From: CAYGZA01 sp964354135
GTDB taxonomy: Bacteria > Planctomycetota > Planctomycetia > Pirellulales > Thermoguttaceae
Assembly (NCBI GenBank): GCA_964354135.1
Contig: CAYGZA010000298.1
Span: 1 to 8,566, forward strand
Length of the DNA stretch: 8,566 nt
Reading direction: 5' to 3'
In this document: piece by piece, positions 1 to 7,158 of the stretch
How the letters are laid out: the number at the start of each line of letters is the position of its first letter
Numbering within the stretch: the first letter of the stretch is position 1
Position numbers and translations under genes: made by a program
The notes under the pieces: generated by a model
Database searches by the model: none
What the model saw: the letters and a program-made list of their open reading frames with translations, nothing else
Told to the model about the DNA's origin: nothing

Positions 1-290
1 CTAGCCCCTCTCACGGGCGAGGTGATCGTCACCGGCACTCAGGCCGGCAAGCCGGTCCGCTATAGCCGGCAGGTCTCCCTAAAGGACGCGGAGCAGGGCA
101 ATTCCTTCATCCCCCGGCTCTGGGCCCGGATGCACCTGGACGTGCTGCTTGGGCAGGGCACGTCGCAGTCGATCATCGACGACATCATCGCGCTGTCGGA
201 AGAGTACAACATCATCACGCCGTACACGTCGATGCTGGTTCTGGAGAGCGACGCGGACCGCGAGCGCTTTAGGGTCAAGTCCCGCTTTCG
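1..290 (+). other. C-terminal part of VIT/VWA module (domain)
   Basis: This segment encodes a beta-strand stretch with the motif VIVTGTQAGKPVRYS, then IPRLWAR, a helix of the type DDIIALSEEYNIITPYTS, and the strand MLVLE. In VIT/VWA proteins the same order occurs directly after the VWA domain: a carrier strand, then F/I-P-x-LWA-R, then a helix ending in I-V/I-TPYTS and a strand with L-V-x-E. The assignment rests on remembered family pattern, not on an alignment. It implies that the true gene start is probably well over 1 kb to the left. Confidence 0.75.
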
Positions 291-3200
291 GATGCGCGAC
301 GGCGAGAAGTTCTTTGCCGAGGGCCGGGCGAACGTGAACTTCGACCTCGTCCAGCAGCAGATGCGACGGGCCGGCAACTGGCGGATCGGCATGCGCCGCA
401 CCGTGCTCCAGCAATTGGCCAATCTCGGCCGCGATGCTGGTGTTTTCCAGCAGCCAGCCTATGGGGGCCGGCAGTGGTACCTCGGCCTCGAGATGCGCTT
501 CCCCGTGGGCTCTACCGGGGCTGGATACGGGGGGGGGGTTGCAGGAGGCCGATTCGCCGGGCTATCGCGGACCTCGCCCGCTGGCGGGGCACCCGTCGAT
601 TTCGAGTCTGACCTCAGCCTAGGGATCAGCAACACTCAATCGTCTAAAGGCTTCGACCTGTATGCTGGGGACCTTGAACTCGGGCTCAAAGACTCCAGAA
701 GACTCTTCCTGGGCGAAGACGGCGATGAGTCCCTAGGCGGGAAGCTCGATGAGAAGGAGTCAGTCGATCGCCTCAACGTAATGGCAGGGAAGGAGAAGCT
801 TCGCGAAGACGTGGCATGGGCCGATGACGTGGATCTTGCCGGGGCGCGGCCCCGCACCGCCGCACCGTCGCGGCCCGCAAGTGAGCCGTTCTCGTTCAGT
901 ATGGGATTCCCGCGCGGGGATATCGGACCGACGTATACGGTCGGCAAGCCGGTCTGGTCAGCGGACTTAGATCTCTCGTTCATGGGCGGTGCGGAAGTCC
1001 GCCAGCGCATCAGTGGCTTCGGCGGGGGCTACAGTGGCGGCGGCTTCGGGGGCTACGGCGCATGGGGGTATCAGGGAAGCGAGTGGCTCCGCACGCTCTT
1101 CCCGCAAGTGCCTCTCCCGCCCCGGAAACCCAAGGAGCCGAAGAGGCCCTGGCCGGAGCCCGCCCGCCAGTTGGCCCGCAGCCTGCTGCGCAGCGATCAA
1201 ATCCTGGGCTTCAAGGACGGCCTGCGAATCGACCGGCAGAGCGAGTCGTACGATGCCCGCTGGGACCGGTTGACCGGCCGTTCCCGCACGTTGACCATCA
1301 TTGCTCCGACCCGCTGGCTGAATCGCTCGGAAGGGGACGGATCGCAAACGATCGTTTCCTGGTGCGACGGCCAGAAGCGGGCCGTCTTCTCCACCGGCTT
1401 CCAGCTCGGCTCCCAGCGGGCGGCCAGGCCCGAGGACCTTCAAACGTCGCCGGTGGACCTAAGCGGCTTCGTGCTCGAACCGCTCGACCGGATGTACCAA
1501 GGTTACGTGCCGGAGCTGAAGCCGCAGGCCGGCGATCGCACGCTCCTGATTCTCCGCGACTCGCGGAACCGGCCCATCGAGGTCCATATCCTGATCGCCA
1601 CCGCCCGCAAGGTGATCCTCTCGATTGAAAGCCACCGGGACGGGAAGGTCACTTCGGCGACGCGATTCGAGGACTTTGTCGAGGTTGCCGGGGCCTGGTA
1701 CGCCGGGCGGATCGAGACCTTCGATGACCAGAACCGCCGCACCGGCCGAACGACGCAGCAGTTCCAGACGCTTGCGGCGGGCCAATTCGACCAGCAGTGG
1801 AAAGACCAGTTGGCCCCGGCTGCCGGAGTCCAGTTCCTCCGCGAGCCGCTCCCGCGGTTGGTGGATGCGAAGAAGGCCATCGCGGGCGGCAAGGCGATCT
1901 TCGAGGATGAGGTGGTCATGGCGGGGCACTTCGAGCGGAGCCAGCAGTGGGCCCGCGTGATGGAGCATTGGCAGAAAGCGGAGCAACTGGCCGGCGGCAA
2001 GCCCGGCCTGCGATGGGTCCGCAATGGCTTGCTCGATGCCGGCCGCCGCCGCGAGGAGCTCAAGGCGCGGATCATGGACGAGGCGGCTGCCCTGGCACGG
2101 ACTCCCGCCAGCGGACCCGCCCTGGACGATCAACTCTTCCTGGTTGAGCACTTGACCGTTCAGGCGAGCCGCCATTTTGAGCCCAACGAGATGCTCGCCT
2201 TGTTGGACGTACTCAAGCCGGCGATCGAGCGTGGCCCGGCCCACACCAGGGGATTGAGACACTGGCTGGAGCGCCGGGCCGGGTACCTGCAATCGACCGG
2301 GCAGTGGGATCAGGCCCTCGCGCTGCGGCGGCAACTGGCGGAGAAGTATCCCCACGATGTCAATGTGCAGCAGCAATACGCGCGGGCCCTGGCCGACGGG
2401 CGGGACTACGACGCCGCGTATGCGTGGATTCAGAAGGTCCTCGGACCCGAGGCCCGGTGGCTCCCGTACGAAGAGGAGTCCTTGCGGAACGTCGTCAGCG
2501 ATTTCATGCGGCAGCAGGGGCGCTACCCGGAGTTGGTCGATTACCTGGCCGGCTGGGTGAAGCTGAATCCAGAGAGCGACTCGCCCTATCGGCAGTATCT
2601 GGGGGCGCTGGTGTTTGCGGACCGGTTGGAAGAGGCCGACAGCGTGGCCGCCCGCTGGCTCGCCGAGGGGCAGAAGGGCGGGAAGCTCGCGCCGGACGCC
2701 GCGGCCCGGCTGCGGGCCGCCGTTTACCATGCCCTCGGCCAAGGATACAACTTCAACCGCGACCGGATGGACCCGCGGTGGCTCAAGCCGCTGGCCGAAG
2801 CCGTGCTCTTTTGCGCCCGGGACGATAAGGAACTCGCCGCGGCCCAGCAGATCATGGGACACCACGAGTTCCGTCAGAACGACGAGTGCCGCCGCGTGCG
2901 CCGGTCGATCGCCAAGATGCTCCGCGACCAGCTCGCCAAGCTCTCCTTCGAACGGGTCCGCACGTTCGTCGATTGGATCTCGGCCAACGACCCGGCGGTC
3001 GAGCCGGAGCTGTGGCACGAGATCGCCGCCGGCTTGCGCGAGCGGTGGTCGGTGGAAGCCGACCCGGACGTCAAGAACCAGCTCGCGGGGTTGCTGGTGC
3101 AGGTGCTTTCGGGCCATGCCACGCAGGCGGAGGTGCTTGAGTTCCTCCGGGTGCAGTTGGAGAAGGCCCCGCCGGACAATCGGGCCGGATACGTCGGGCA

Positions 3201-6200
3201 GCTCTTCAATACCCTGCTTAGCCAGCCTTGGTCTGCGGAATATGAGAACGAGGCATTCGGGCTATTGGAGCGGCTCTCGGACGCCGAGGAGCCGGCCGAA
3301 CGTCTGGCGGCTCACGTCGCCGCGCTGCATCGGATGACGGATCGCATGGTTCAGACCCGCTTTGAGGCCCGGATGAAGGCCGTCGAGCATCAGGAGAAGC
3401 TCACCCGCACGGAGCTGGCCGCCAAGCGGGCCGATAACCTGAAGGCGGCCCGCGAAGGCTTTGCCGACCGCTTGCGCGACGAGGCCCGCAAGCGCCAGCC
3501 GCCGCTCTCTCGTTGGATGACCATCGAGCGGGTCTATCTGGACATTGTGCTGGGCCGGAACCTCGACCAAGCGGAAGGCGAATGCTGGGAACTTCTGGGG
3601 CCCGCGCCGCCGAAACCCTTGGCTGAAGATGATCGCGGAGCAGGCTTGGAGGAAGTTCTCCGCAATCGCTGCCTGGTGACTCTATTGAACCTGGCGGCGC
3701 GCAAGACGGCCAAGCCGGCCAGCATCGATCGCCTGCTCCAGTATCTCGACAAGGCGATTGCCGCCGATGCGGAAGACATCCGCTTCCGGCTCTTCAAGGT
3801 CCAACTCCTGATCGCCCTGGACCGGCCCAAAGACCTCCAGCAGACGCTGGAGGCATGGATCAAGGCCGGCGATGCCGACAACCGCTGGCGCCAAGCCTTG
3901 GCGTATCTCCTGGCCGAACAGGGCCGGCTGGAGCAGGCCATCCGGCAGTTTGAGACGATCCGCGCCGCCGACGAGCTTGGCCCGACCGACTACCGCGCGT
4001 TGGCCGACTGGTACATGGCGGTCGGCCGCCGCGACGACTACCGCCGGGCCATGATCGCCGTGTACGGCACAGTCCAGGAGCACCAGCTCAGCCGCTGGAT
4101 CGGGCAGAGGCTCAGCCCGTGGCAAGACCGCAGCCGGCCGTCGCCCGGCCAGTTGGACGAGGAAGTGCTGCTCGTGTTCGCGGCCCTGTTCGAGAAGTCC
4201 TCGCACCCGCAGAACTACCTTGACGAGCTCCAGCGATTCTACCGGGCGACGCGAGATTTCCGGCTCTTGGAGGGATTGGCCGACGCCCTGATCGGGCACA
4301 CCGCAGGCAAGGTCTATCCGTTTCTCCAAGGCATGGGCTCGGTCTTGTCCGAGATCCAGGACGAGGCCACGGCCGATTCGCTCGTGGAGCGGATCGCCAA
4401 AGTCAGGGTTCAGGGGTCAGGGGCCGGGAAAGAGGGGCTAGGGGCTAGGGGCTGGGGGCTGGGGACAGGAGCCGAGGACCGAGTGGAAAGAACTACCGCG
4501 CCCCTCGTCCCTCGCTCCTTTCCTCCAATCCCCAATCCCCAATCCCCAATCCCTAATCCCTTGTCCCAGGTGGACCAGCGGGCCCTGGACCTCTTGGAGG
4601 TGCTGGCGGAGCGGCGCGCGGCAGAGCTGAAGAACCAGCCCGGGCCGCACGGCGACCGGGCTTTGGCGGCGATGAAGCGGGCCTTCAGCCGCCCATGGAC
4701 CCCCGGCGAGCCGCGCCTGGCGGCCGACTTCCTCGGCAGTCTCGGGTCGATCGCTTATCGCCCCCTGGCCGAGGAACAGGTCCGCCAGTTGGAGGCTTTA
4801 CAGGGGCAGGCATCCGCCGGCACGATCGACCGGCTCCACATCGCCCATCGCCTGGCCGAACGCTACTGGGGCTACGGCCAGCAGGAGCGGGCCGTCGACC
4901 TGTTGAAGAGCGCCCTGGCGGAGCACCAGGCGGCCATGGGCGGCGTGCTGCCCGTCGCCGCCAACGGGGCGATGGAGACCTTCCTCTCGCATCTGGAGCA
5001 GCGAGGACTTTTTGCCCGCGGCGAAAAATACCTCCAAGAGCAACGGAAACACCCGGCCGGAAGGCAGCAGGTCTTCTGGCTGGTCGAGCGGCTGTACCGT
5101 CTCTATGAGCAGGCCATCCGGGACGAGGGCGACGTGTCGCCGGGCTCCGGCCTGGCACTCTACCAGGCCGTCGAGCGGAGGCTCCGGGCCGATCTCGCAA
5201 CCGCCGACGAGAATCACCGCCATGCCCTGGTCGGGCGGCTCCTGGGCGTCTATCGCGCAGCCCATGAAAGGAAGCTGGCCGGAGTGACCGACGATCTCAA
5301 GCGCTTCGCCCTGAAGCACGCGCCCGACGTGCTCAAGCGGCAGACCAACAACTACCAGTCGATCGTCCGCGAGGTGGCCAACGCCGTCCACGAGGTGACC
5401 GGACACCGTGACGGGCTGGAAGTCCTCATCGCACTGATCGAGCAGGAGCCTCGCTGGCTCCAATACAGCGGCCAGGACGCCTGGAACTGGCACGGCCAGA
5501 CGCTCGCCCAGTGGCGCAAGGAGATCGGGCAGTTGGGCGATCTGGACGCCCGGCTGCTTCGCATCGTGCTGGCCGAATTGCGCCGCGACTTGGAAAGCCG
5601 CCGCAATCGCAACATCAGCATCTACTGGGAAGGCAACACCCACTTCTGGGCTGAGAAGAGGCAGGACTTCGTCAACACGGCGGAGGAGGTCCTTGCCCGC
5701 AACAAGGATTCCGGGGCTGCGGTCGCGTACATCACCAACCATATCTACCGGGGGTTGGGCCAGCACAACCGTGCGGTGGACATCCTGTTGGACGCGAACC
5801 GGCGCGAGATCCTCGACGAGGTCGGGCAGTCGCAACTCGTCCAGTTCGCCCACGAACAGAAGCGCTACGCGGAAACCATTCCCGTGCTGGAGCCGCTGGT
5901 CCAGCGCCGGCCGGAGAACGTCCAGTATCACGTCTGGCTCATGCGGGCCTACTGGGGCACCAAGCAGCAGGCCAAGCTGCTGGACCAGCTCAAGAAGACC
6001 GACGCCTACTTCCACGAGCAGGGCCGCTGGCAGGAGCCGGTGATGGCCGCCTTGGCCCGCAGTTGCCTGGAGATCGAGCTCTATCGGCAGTCCGTGGACT
6101 ACTACACGGAGCTGATCCCGCTTCACCAGCGGACGCAGCCGCGGCGCGGGATCGGCAATTGGACGCTCTCCAACTACTATTCCAATCAGGCCCGGGCGTG

Positions 6201-6954
6201 CGCGGGCTTGGGCAAGACCGCGGAAGCGGTCGACGCCGCCTGCGGAGCGGTCGTCAGCTCGCGCCGGGATCAACGGGCCGAGGCCCTCCGGTGGCTCAAC
6301 GAAGTCATGCGCCAGGCGCCTGACCTCGATGCCTACGCCGCCCAGCTCGACAAGGAAACGGCCGCGACCGGCCAGGACAAGCCGATCGTGCGCAAGGCCC
6401 TGGGGCAGGTCTACCTCGAAAAGGGCCAATTCGCCAAGGCGATCGCCCAGTTGGACCTGGCCGCCCAGCTTCAACCCAACGACGCCGAGACCTACAAGGC
6501 CCTCATCGAGTGCTACGACAGGCAGAAGGACCACGACGGGGCGATCCGCCAGATCCTCCGCGCCGTGGAACTCTCGCGCCGCGACATCGAGCGCTACAAG
6601 GACTTGGGCCGGCGATTGGCGAACCTCGGCCGGGCTGAAGAAGCCGAGCGGGCCTACACCTCGATCGTCGAGGTCCTGGCCAACGAGTCGGAAGGCCACG
6701 CCATGCTTGCCGAGCTGCGGCAAGAGCAAAACCGGTGGGCCGATGCCGTAGTCCACTGGCAGCAAGTGGCCCGGATCCGCGCCCTGGAGCCGACGGGCCT
6801 CTTGAAGCTCGCGGCTGCCCAGATCCACGAGCGGCAATGGGAGGAAGCGGCGGCCACCGTCCGGAAGCTGCGTAGCCGCAGTTGGCCCGACCGCTTCGGC
6901 GACGTGGCCTCGCAGGTCCACGACCTGGAAGGGAGACTGCCGCAGAAACGGTGA
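1..6954 (+). CDS. Giant VIT/VWA-type protein with LolA-like segment and long TPR solenoid (5'-partial)
   Basis: The frame is open from base 1 to the TGA at 6952-6954. The GTG at 22 is not a credible start, because the codons before it continue a recognisable domain. The opening residues, with the motifs IPRLWAR and ITPYTSMLVLE, match the segment that follows the VWA domain in VIT/VWA (inter-alpha-trypsin-inhibitor-like) proteins. The VIT and VWA domains, and any signal peptide, should lie upstream of the window. Numbering from the GTG at 22, a Gly/Pro-rich linker spans about residues 163-380. A beta-rich segment of LolA/lipoprotein-sorting type follows at about 385-600, and alpha-helical TPR-like repeats run from about 615 to 2310. 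Five repeats at 2121-2290 are in exact 34-residue register. A highly charged helix, possibly coiled coil, lies near 1105-1160. TPR solenoids are protein-binding scaffolds and VWA domains bind metal-dependent ligands, so an envelope or periplasmic adhesion/scaffold role is plausible but inferred. Residues 1461-1516 are encoded by inserted DNA repeats. No catalytic motif was seen. Confidence 0.9.
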   Translation, partial: LAPLTGEVIVTGTQAGKPVRYSRQVSLKDAEQGNSFIPRLWARMHLDVLLGQGTSQSIIDDIIALSEEYNIITPYTSMLVLESDADRERFRVKSRFRMRDGEKFFAEGRANVNFDLVQQQMRRAGNWRIGMRRTVLQQLANLGRDAGVFQQPAYGGRQWYLGLEMRFPVGSTGAGYGGGVAGGRFAGLSRTSPAGGAPVDFESDLSLGISNTQSSKGFDLYAGDLELGLKDSRRLFLGEDGDESLGGKLDEKESVDRLNVMAGKEKLREDVAWADDVDLAGARPRTAAPSRPASEPFSFSMGFPRGDIGPTYTVGKPVWSADLDLSFMGGAEVRQRISGFGGGYSGGGFGGYGAWGYQGSEWLRTLFPQVPLPPRKPKEPKRPWPEPARQLARSLLRSDQILGFKDGLRIDRQSESYDARWDRLTGRSRTLTIIAPTRWLNRSEGDGSQTIVSWCDGQKRAVFSTGFQLGSQRAARPEDLQTSPVDLSGFVLEPLDRMYQGYVPELKPQAGDRTLLILRDSRNRPIEVHILIATARKVILSIESHRDGKVTSATRFEDFVEVAGAWYAGRIETFDDQNRRTGRTTQQFQTLAAGQFDQQWKDQLAPAAGVQFLREPLPRLVDAKKAIAGGKAIFEDEVVMAGHFERSQQWARVMEHWQKAEQLAGGKPGLRWVRNGLLDAGRRREELKARIMDEAAALARTPASGPALDDQLFLVEHLTVQASRHFEPNEMLALLDVLKPAIERGPAHTRGLRHWLERRAGYLQSTGQWDQALALRRQLAEKYPHDVNVQQQYARALADGRDYDAAYAWIQKVLGPEARWLPYEEESLRNVVSDFMRQQGRYPELVDYLAGWVKLNPESDSPYRQYLGALVFADRLEEADSVAARWLAEGQKGGKLAPDAAARLRAAVYHALGQGYNFNRDRMDPRWLKPLAEAVLFCARDDKELAAAQQIMGHHEFRQNDECRRVRRSIAKMLRDQLAKLSFERVRTFVDWISANDPAVEPELWHEIAAGLRERWSVEADPDVKNQLAGLLVQVLSGHATQAEVLEFLRVQLEKAPPDNRAGYVGQLFNTLLSQPWSAEYENEAFGLLERLSDAEEPAERLAAHVAALHRMTDRMVQTRFEARMKAVEHQEKLTRTELAAKRADNLKAAREGFADRLRDEARKRQPPLSRWMTIERVYLDIVLGRNLDQAEGECWELLGPAPPKPLAEDDRGAGLEEVLRNRCLVTLLNLAARKTAKPASIDRLLQYLDKAIAADAEDIRFRLFKVQLLIALDRPKDLQQTLEAWIKAGDADNRWRQALAYLLAEQGRLEQAIRQFETIRAADELGPTDYRALADWYMAVGRRDDYRRAMIAVYGTVQEHQLSRWIGQRLSPWQDRSRPSPGQLDEEVLLVFAALFEKSSHPQNYLDELQRFYRATRDFRLLEGLADALIGHTAGKVYPFLQGMGSVLSEIQDEATADSLVERIAKVRVQGSGAGKEGLGARGWGLGTGAEDRVERTTAPLVPRSFPPIPNPQSPIPNPLSQVDQRALDLLEVLAERRAAELKNQPGPHGDRALAAMKRAFSRPWTPGEPRLAADFLGSLGSIAYRPLAEEQVRQLEALQGQASAGTIDRLHIAHRLAERYWGYGQQERAVDLLKSALAEHQAAMGGVLPVAANGAMETFLSHLEQRGLFARGEKYLQEQRKHPAGRQQVFWLVERLYRLYEQAIRDEGDVSPGSGLALYQAVERRLRADLATADENHRHALVGRLLGVYRAAHERKLAGVTDDLKRFALKHAPDVLKRQTNNYQSIVREVANAVHEVTGHRDGLEVLIALIEQEPRWLQYSGQDAWNWHGQTLAQWRKEIGQLGDLDARLLRIVLAELRRDLESRRNRNISIYWEGNTHFWAEKRQDFVNTAEEVLARNKDSGAAVAYITNHIYRGLGQHNRAVDILLDANRREILDEVGQSQLVQFAHEQKRYAETIPVLEPLVQRRPENVQYHVWLMRAYWGTKQQAKLLDQLKKTDAYFHEQGRWQEPVMAALARSCLEIELYRQSVDYYTELIPLHQRTQPRRGIGNWTLSNYYSNQARACAGLGKTAEAVDAACGAVVSSRRDQRAEALRWLNEVMRQAPDLDAYAAQLDKETAATGQDKPIVRKALGQVYLEKGQFAKAIAQLDLAAQLQPNDAETYKALIECYDRQKDHDGAIRQILRAVELSRRDIERYKDLGRRLANLGRAEEAERAYTSIVEVLANESEGHAMLAELRQEQNRWADAVVHWQQVARIRALEPTGLLKLAAAQIHERQWEEAAATVRKLRSRSWPDRFGDVASQVHDLEGRLPQKR
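508..1164 (+). other. Low-complexity Gly/Pro-rich linker in the giant protein
   Basis: The encoded segment is rich in Gly, Ser, Asp and Pro and lacks clear helix or strand periodicity. It contains a glycine/aromatic patch at 1015-1077 (repeated GGG, GGY and GGF) and a Pro/Lys-rich patch at 1099-1164 (PLPPRKPKEPKRPWPEP). Such stretches are usually disordered spacers between folded modules. GC content falls to about 52-58% at 601-780 by hand count, well below flanking coding DNA. Confidence 0.6.
529..538 (+). repeat. G10 homopolymer tract inside the coding sequence
   Basis: Ten consecutive G occur within three glycine codons plus the first base of a valine codon (residues 170-173). Frames on both sides are consistent with the domains recognised there, so the tract is in frame as given. 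Homopolymers of this length are prone to slippage and to sequencing indels. Confidence 0.9.
1165..1815 (+). other. LolA/lipoprotein-sorting-like beta-rich segment of the giant protein
   Basis: After an amphipathic helix (LARSLLRSDQ), the protein alternates hydrophobic strands and polar turns. Later strands read RPIEVHILIATARKVILSIE, then DGKVTSATRFEDFVEV, AGAWYAGRIETFDD and GRTTQQFQTL. This pattern (a strand, a charged turn, then "xFxDFxxVxGxWYxxRIE") is typical of outer-membrane lipoprotein-sorting or LolA/LolB-like folds, which bind lipid or lipoprotein acyl chains. Here it may be only a structural module, since it sits in the middle of a scaffold protein. The fold call comes from pattern only. 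Confidence 0.45.
4402..4422 (+). repeat. GTCAGGG heptamer array (3 units)
   Basis: Three units, GTCAGGG or TTCAGGG, begin at 4402, 4409 and 4416. A decayed unit, GCCGGGA, follows at 4423. This is the outermost part of the left arm of the composite element. Confidence 0.8.
4434..4468 (+). repeat. GGGGCTA heptamer array (5 units)
   Basis: Units GGGGCTA (4434, 4441), GGGGCTG (4448, 4455) and GGGGACA (4462) are in tandem. They share the 7-bp register of the GTCAGGG units to their left. The change from CTA to CTG in the third unit turns what would be an in-frame TAG at 4453-4455 into TGG (Trp). Confidence 0.85.
4526..4567 (+). repeat. CAATCCC heptamer array (6 units)
   Basis: Four CAATCCC units start at 4526, 4533, 4540 and 4547. 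TAATCCC (4554) and TTGTCCC (4561) follow. The TAA in the fifth unit is out of frame with the gene. The same family occurs in inverted orientation (GGGATTG/GGGATTA) at 8365-8392. Confidence 0.9.
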
Positions 6955-6974
6955 TCTGGCTCGAGAGAGGCGGT

Positions 6975-7051
6975 CGGCTGTCAGCTATCGGCTATCGGCT
7001 ATCAGCTATCAGCTATCAGCTATCAGCTATCAGCTATCAGCTATCAGGATT
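6975..7051 (+). repeat. CAGCTAT heptamer array (11 units) in the intergenic spacer
   Basis: Units run every 7 bp from 6975. The first is CGGCTGT, nine units at 6982-7044 read CAGCTAT or CGGCTAT, and the last (7045) is CAGGATT. The array begins 20 bp after the stop codon of the giant gene and ends about 70 bp before the possible promoter of the next gene. Each unit contains the palindrome AGCT or a variant of it. A purely tandem arrangement fits a minisatellite rather than an insertion sequence, and there is no coding content. The rest of the 204-bp spacer shows only the signals listed separately. Confidence 0.95.
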
Positions 7052-7097
7052 CAGCGGCAGGGGTGGCTTATCTGGCGGGACACCCGCGCGCCCCTTC

Positions 7098-7126
7098 TTT
7101 CTCCCCCGCACTCCCCGGTGTATAAC
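7098..7126 (+). promoter_or_regulatory. Possible sigma70-type promoter for the UPF0261 gene
   Basis: TATAAC at 7121-7126 is a good -10 match in a very GC-rich context and is preceded by TG at 7119-7120. The -35 region about 17 bp upstream (near 7098-7103, TTTCTC) is weak. A transcript would start near 7133, giving a leader of about 26 nt. This is motif evidence only. Confidence 0.35.
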
Positions 7127-7144
7127 TACGGCGACCGAAGACCC

Positions 7145-7152
7145 GGGGAGGA
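7145..7152 (+). promoter_or_regulatory. Shine-Dalgarno site of the UPF0261 gene
   Basis: GGGGAGGA ends six bases before the ATG at 7159. It is a strong match to anti-SD pairing with good spacing, and it fixes the start codon of the downstream gene. Confidence 0.8.
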
Positions 7153-7158
7153 AATCCG

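Larger units (their letters stand above)
4402..4570 (+). repeat. Composite heptamer element inserted in frame in the giant gene
   Basis: This block has an exact 7-bp period over most of its length. The left arm (4402-4478) has 11 G-rich heptamers in one register, with consensus NNNNGGG. The right arm (4501-4570) has 10 C-rich heptamers in one register, with consensus YCCCNNN. The 22 bases between them (4479-4500) are less regular. Removing 168 bp (4402-4569) would join the codons for IAK directly to VDQRALDLLEV, restoring a continuous helical segment, so this is probably the inserted length. 168 is both 24 x 7 and 56 x 3. The encoded peptide (residues 1461-1516) is low-complexity Gly/Pro/Ser and has a 7-residue period (PIPNPQS, then PIPNPLS). 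It was probably accepted as a loop between helices. The boundaries carry an uncertainty of a few bases. Confidence 0.8.
1860..6930 (+). other. TPR-type alpha-solenoid region (interrupted by a repeat insertion)
   Basis: The region encodes successive helix pairs with TPR-like small/large residue spacing, for example ARALADGRDYDAAYAWIQKV near residues 788-807 and LLAEQGRLEQAIRQFETI near 1296-1313. At the C-terminus (6382-6891) five motifs are in uninterrupted 34-residue register: 2121-2154, 2155-2188, 2189-2222, 2223-2256 and 2257-2290. The first carries the classic LGQVYLEKGQFAKAIAQLDL signature. Many central motifs are degenerate and were not counted individually. The helical pattern resumes immediately after the inserted block at 4402-4569. 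Confidence 0.8.

Noticed and set aside
22..24. GTG as the start codon of the giant gene
   Set aside because: The frame is open to base 1 and the codons on both sides belong to one VIT/VWA-type strand. No Shine-Dalgarno spacing supports a start here.
1459..3117. Minus-strand open frame (552 codons)
   Set aside because: Antisense shadow of the giant gene. The composition is Leu/Arg/Pro-rich with no family pattern.
4402..4570. Intron, intein or true intergenic gap splitting two genes
   Set aside because: The frame is continuous, there are no splice or intein motifs, the block is simple heptamer repeat, and the helical pattern continues directly on both sides. No Shine-Dalgarno or start codon was seen just after it.
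4798..6921. Long minus-strand open frame (707 codons)
   Set aside because: It lies entirely antisense to the TPR-coding frame, has no recognisable domain, and is an expected by-product of high-GC codon use.
6975..7051. CRISPR array
   Set aside because: Units are 7 bp with no spacers, and no cas gene is present.
7075..7087. Rho-independent terminator after the giant gene (GCGGG-ACA-CCCGC)
   Set aside because: The stem is only 5 bp, the loop is 3 nt, and no U-tract follows directly.
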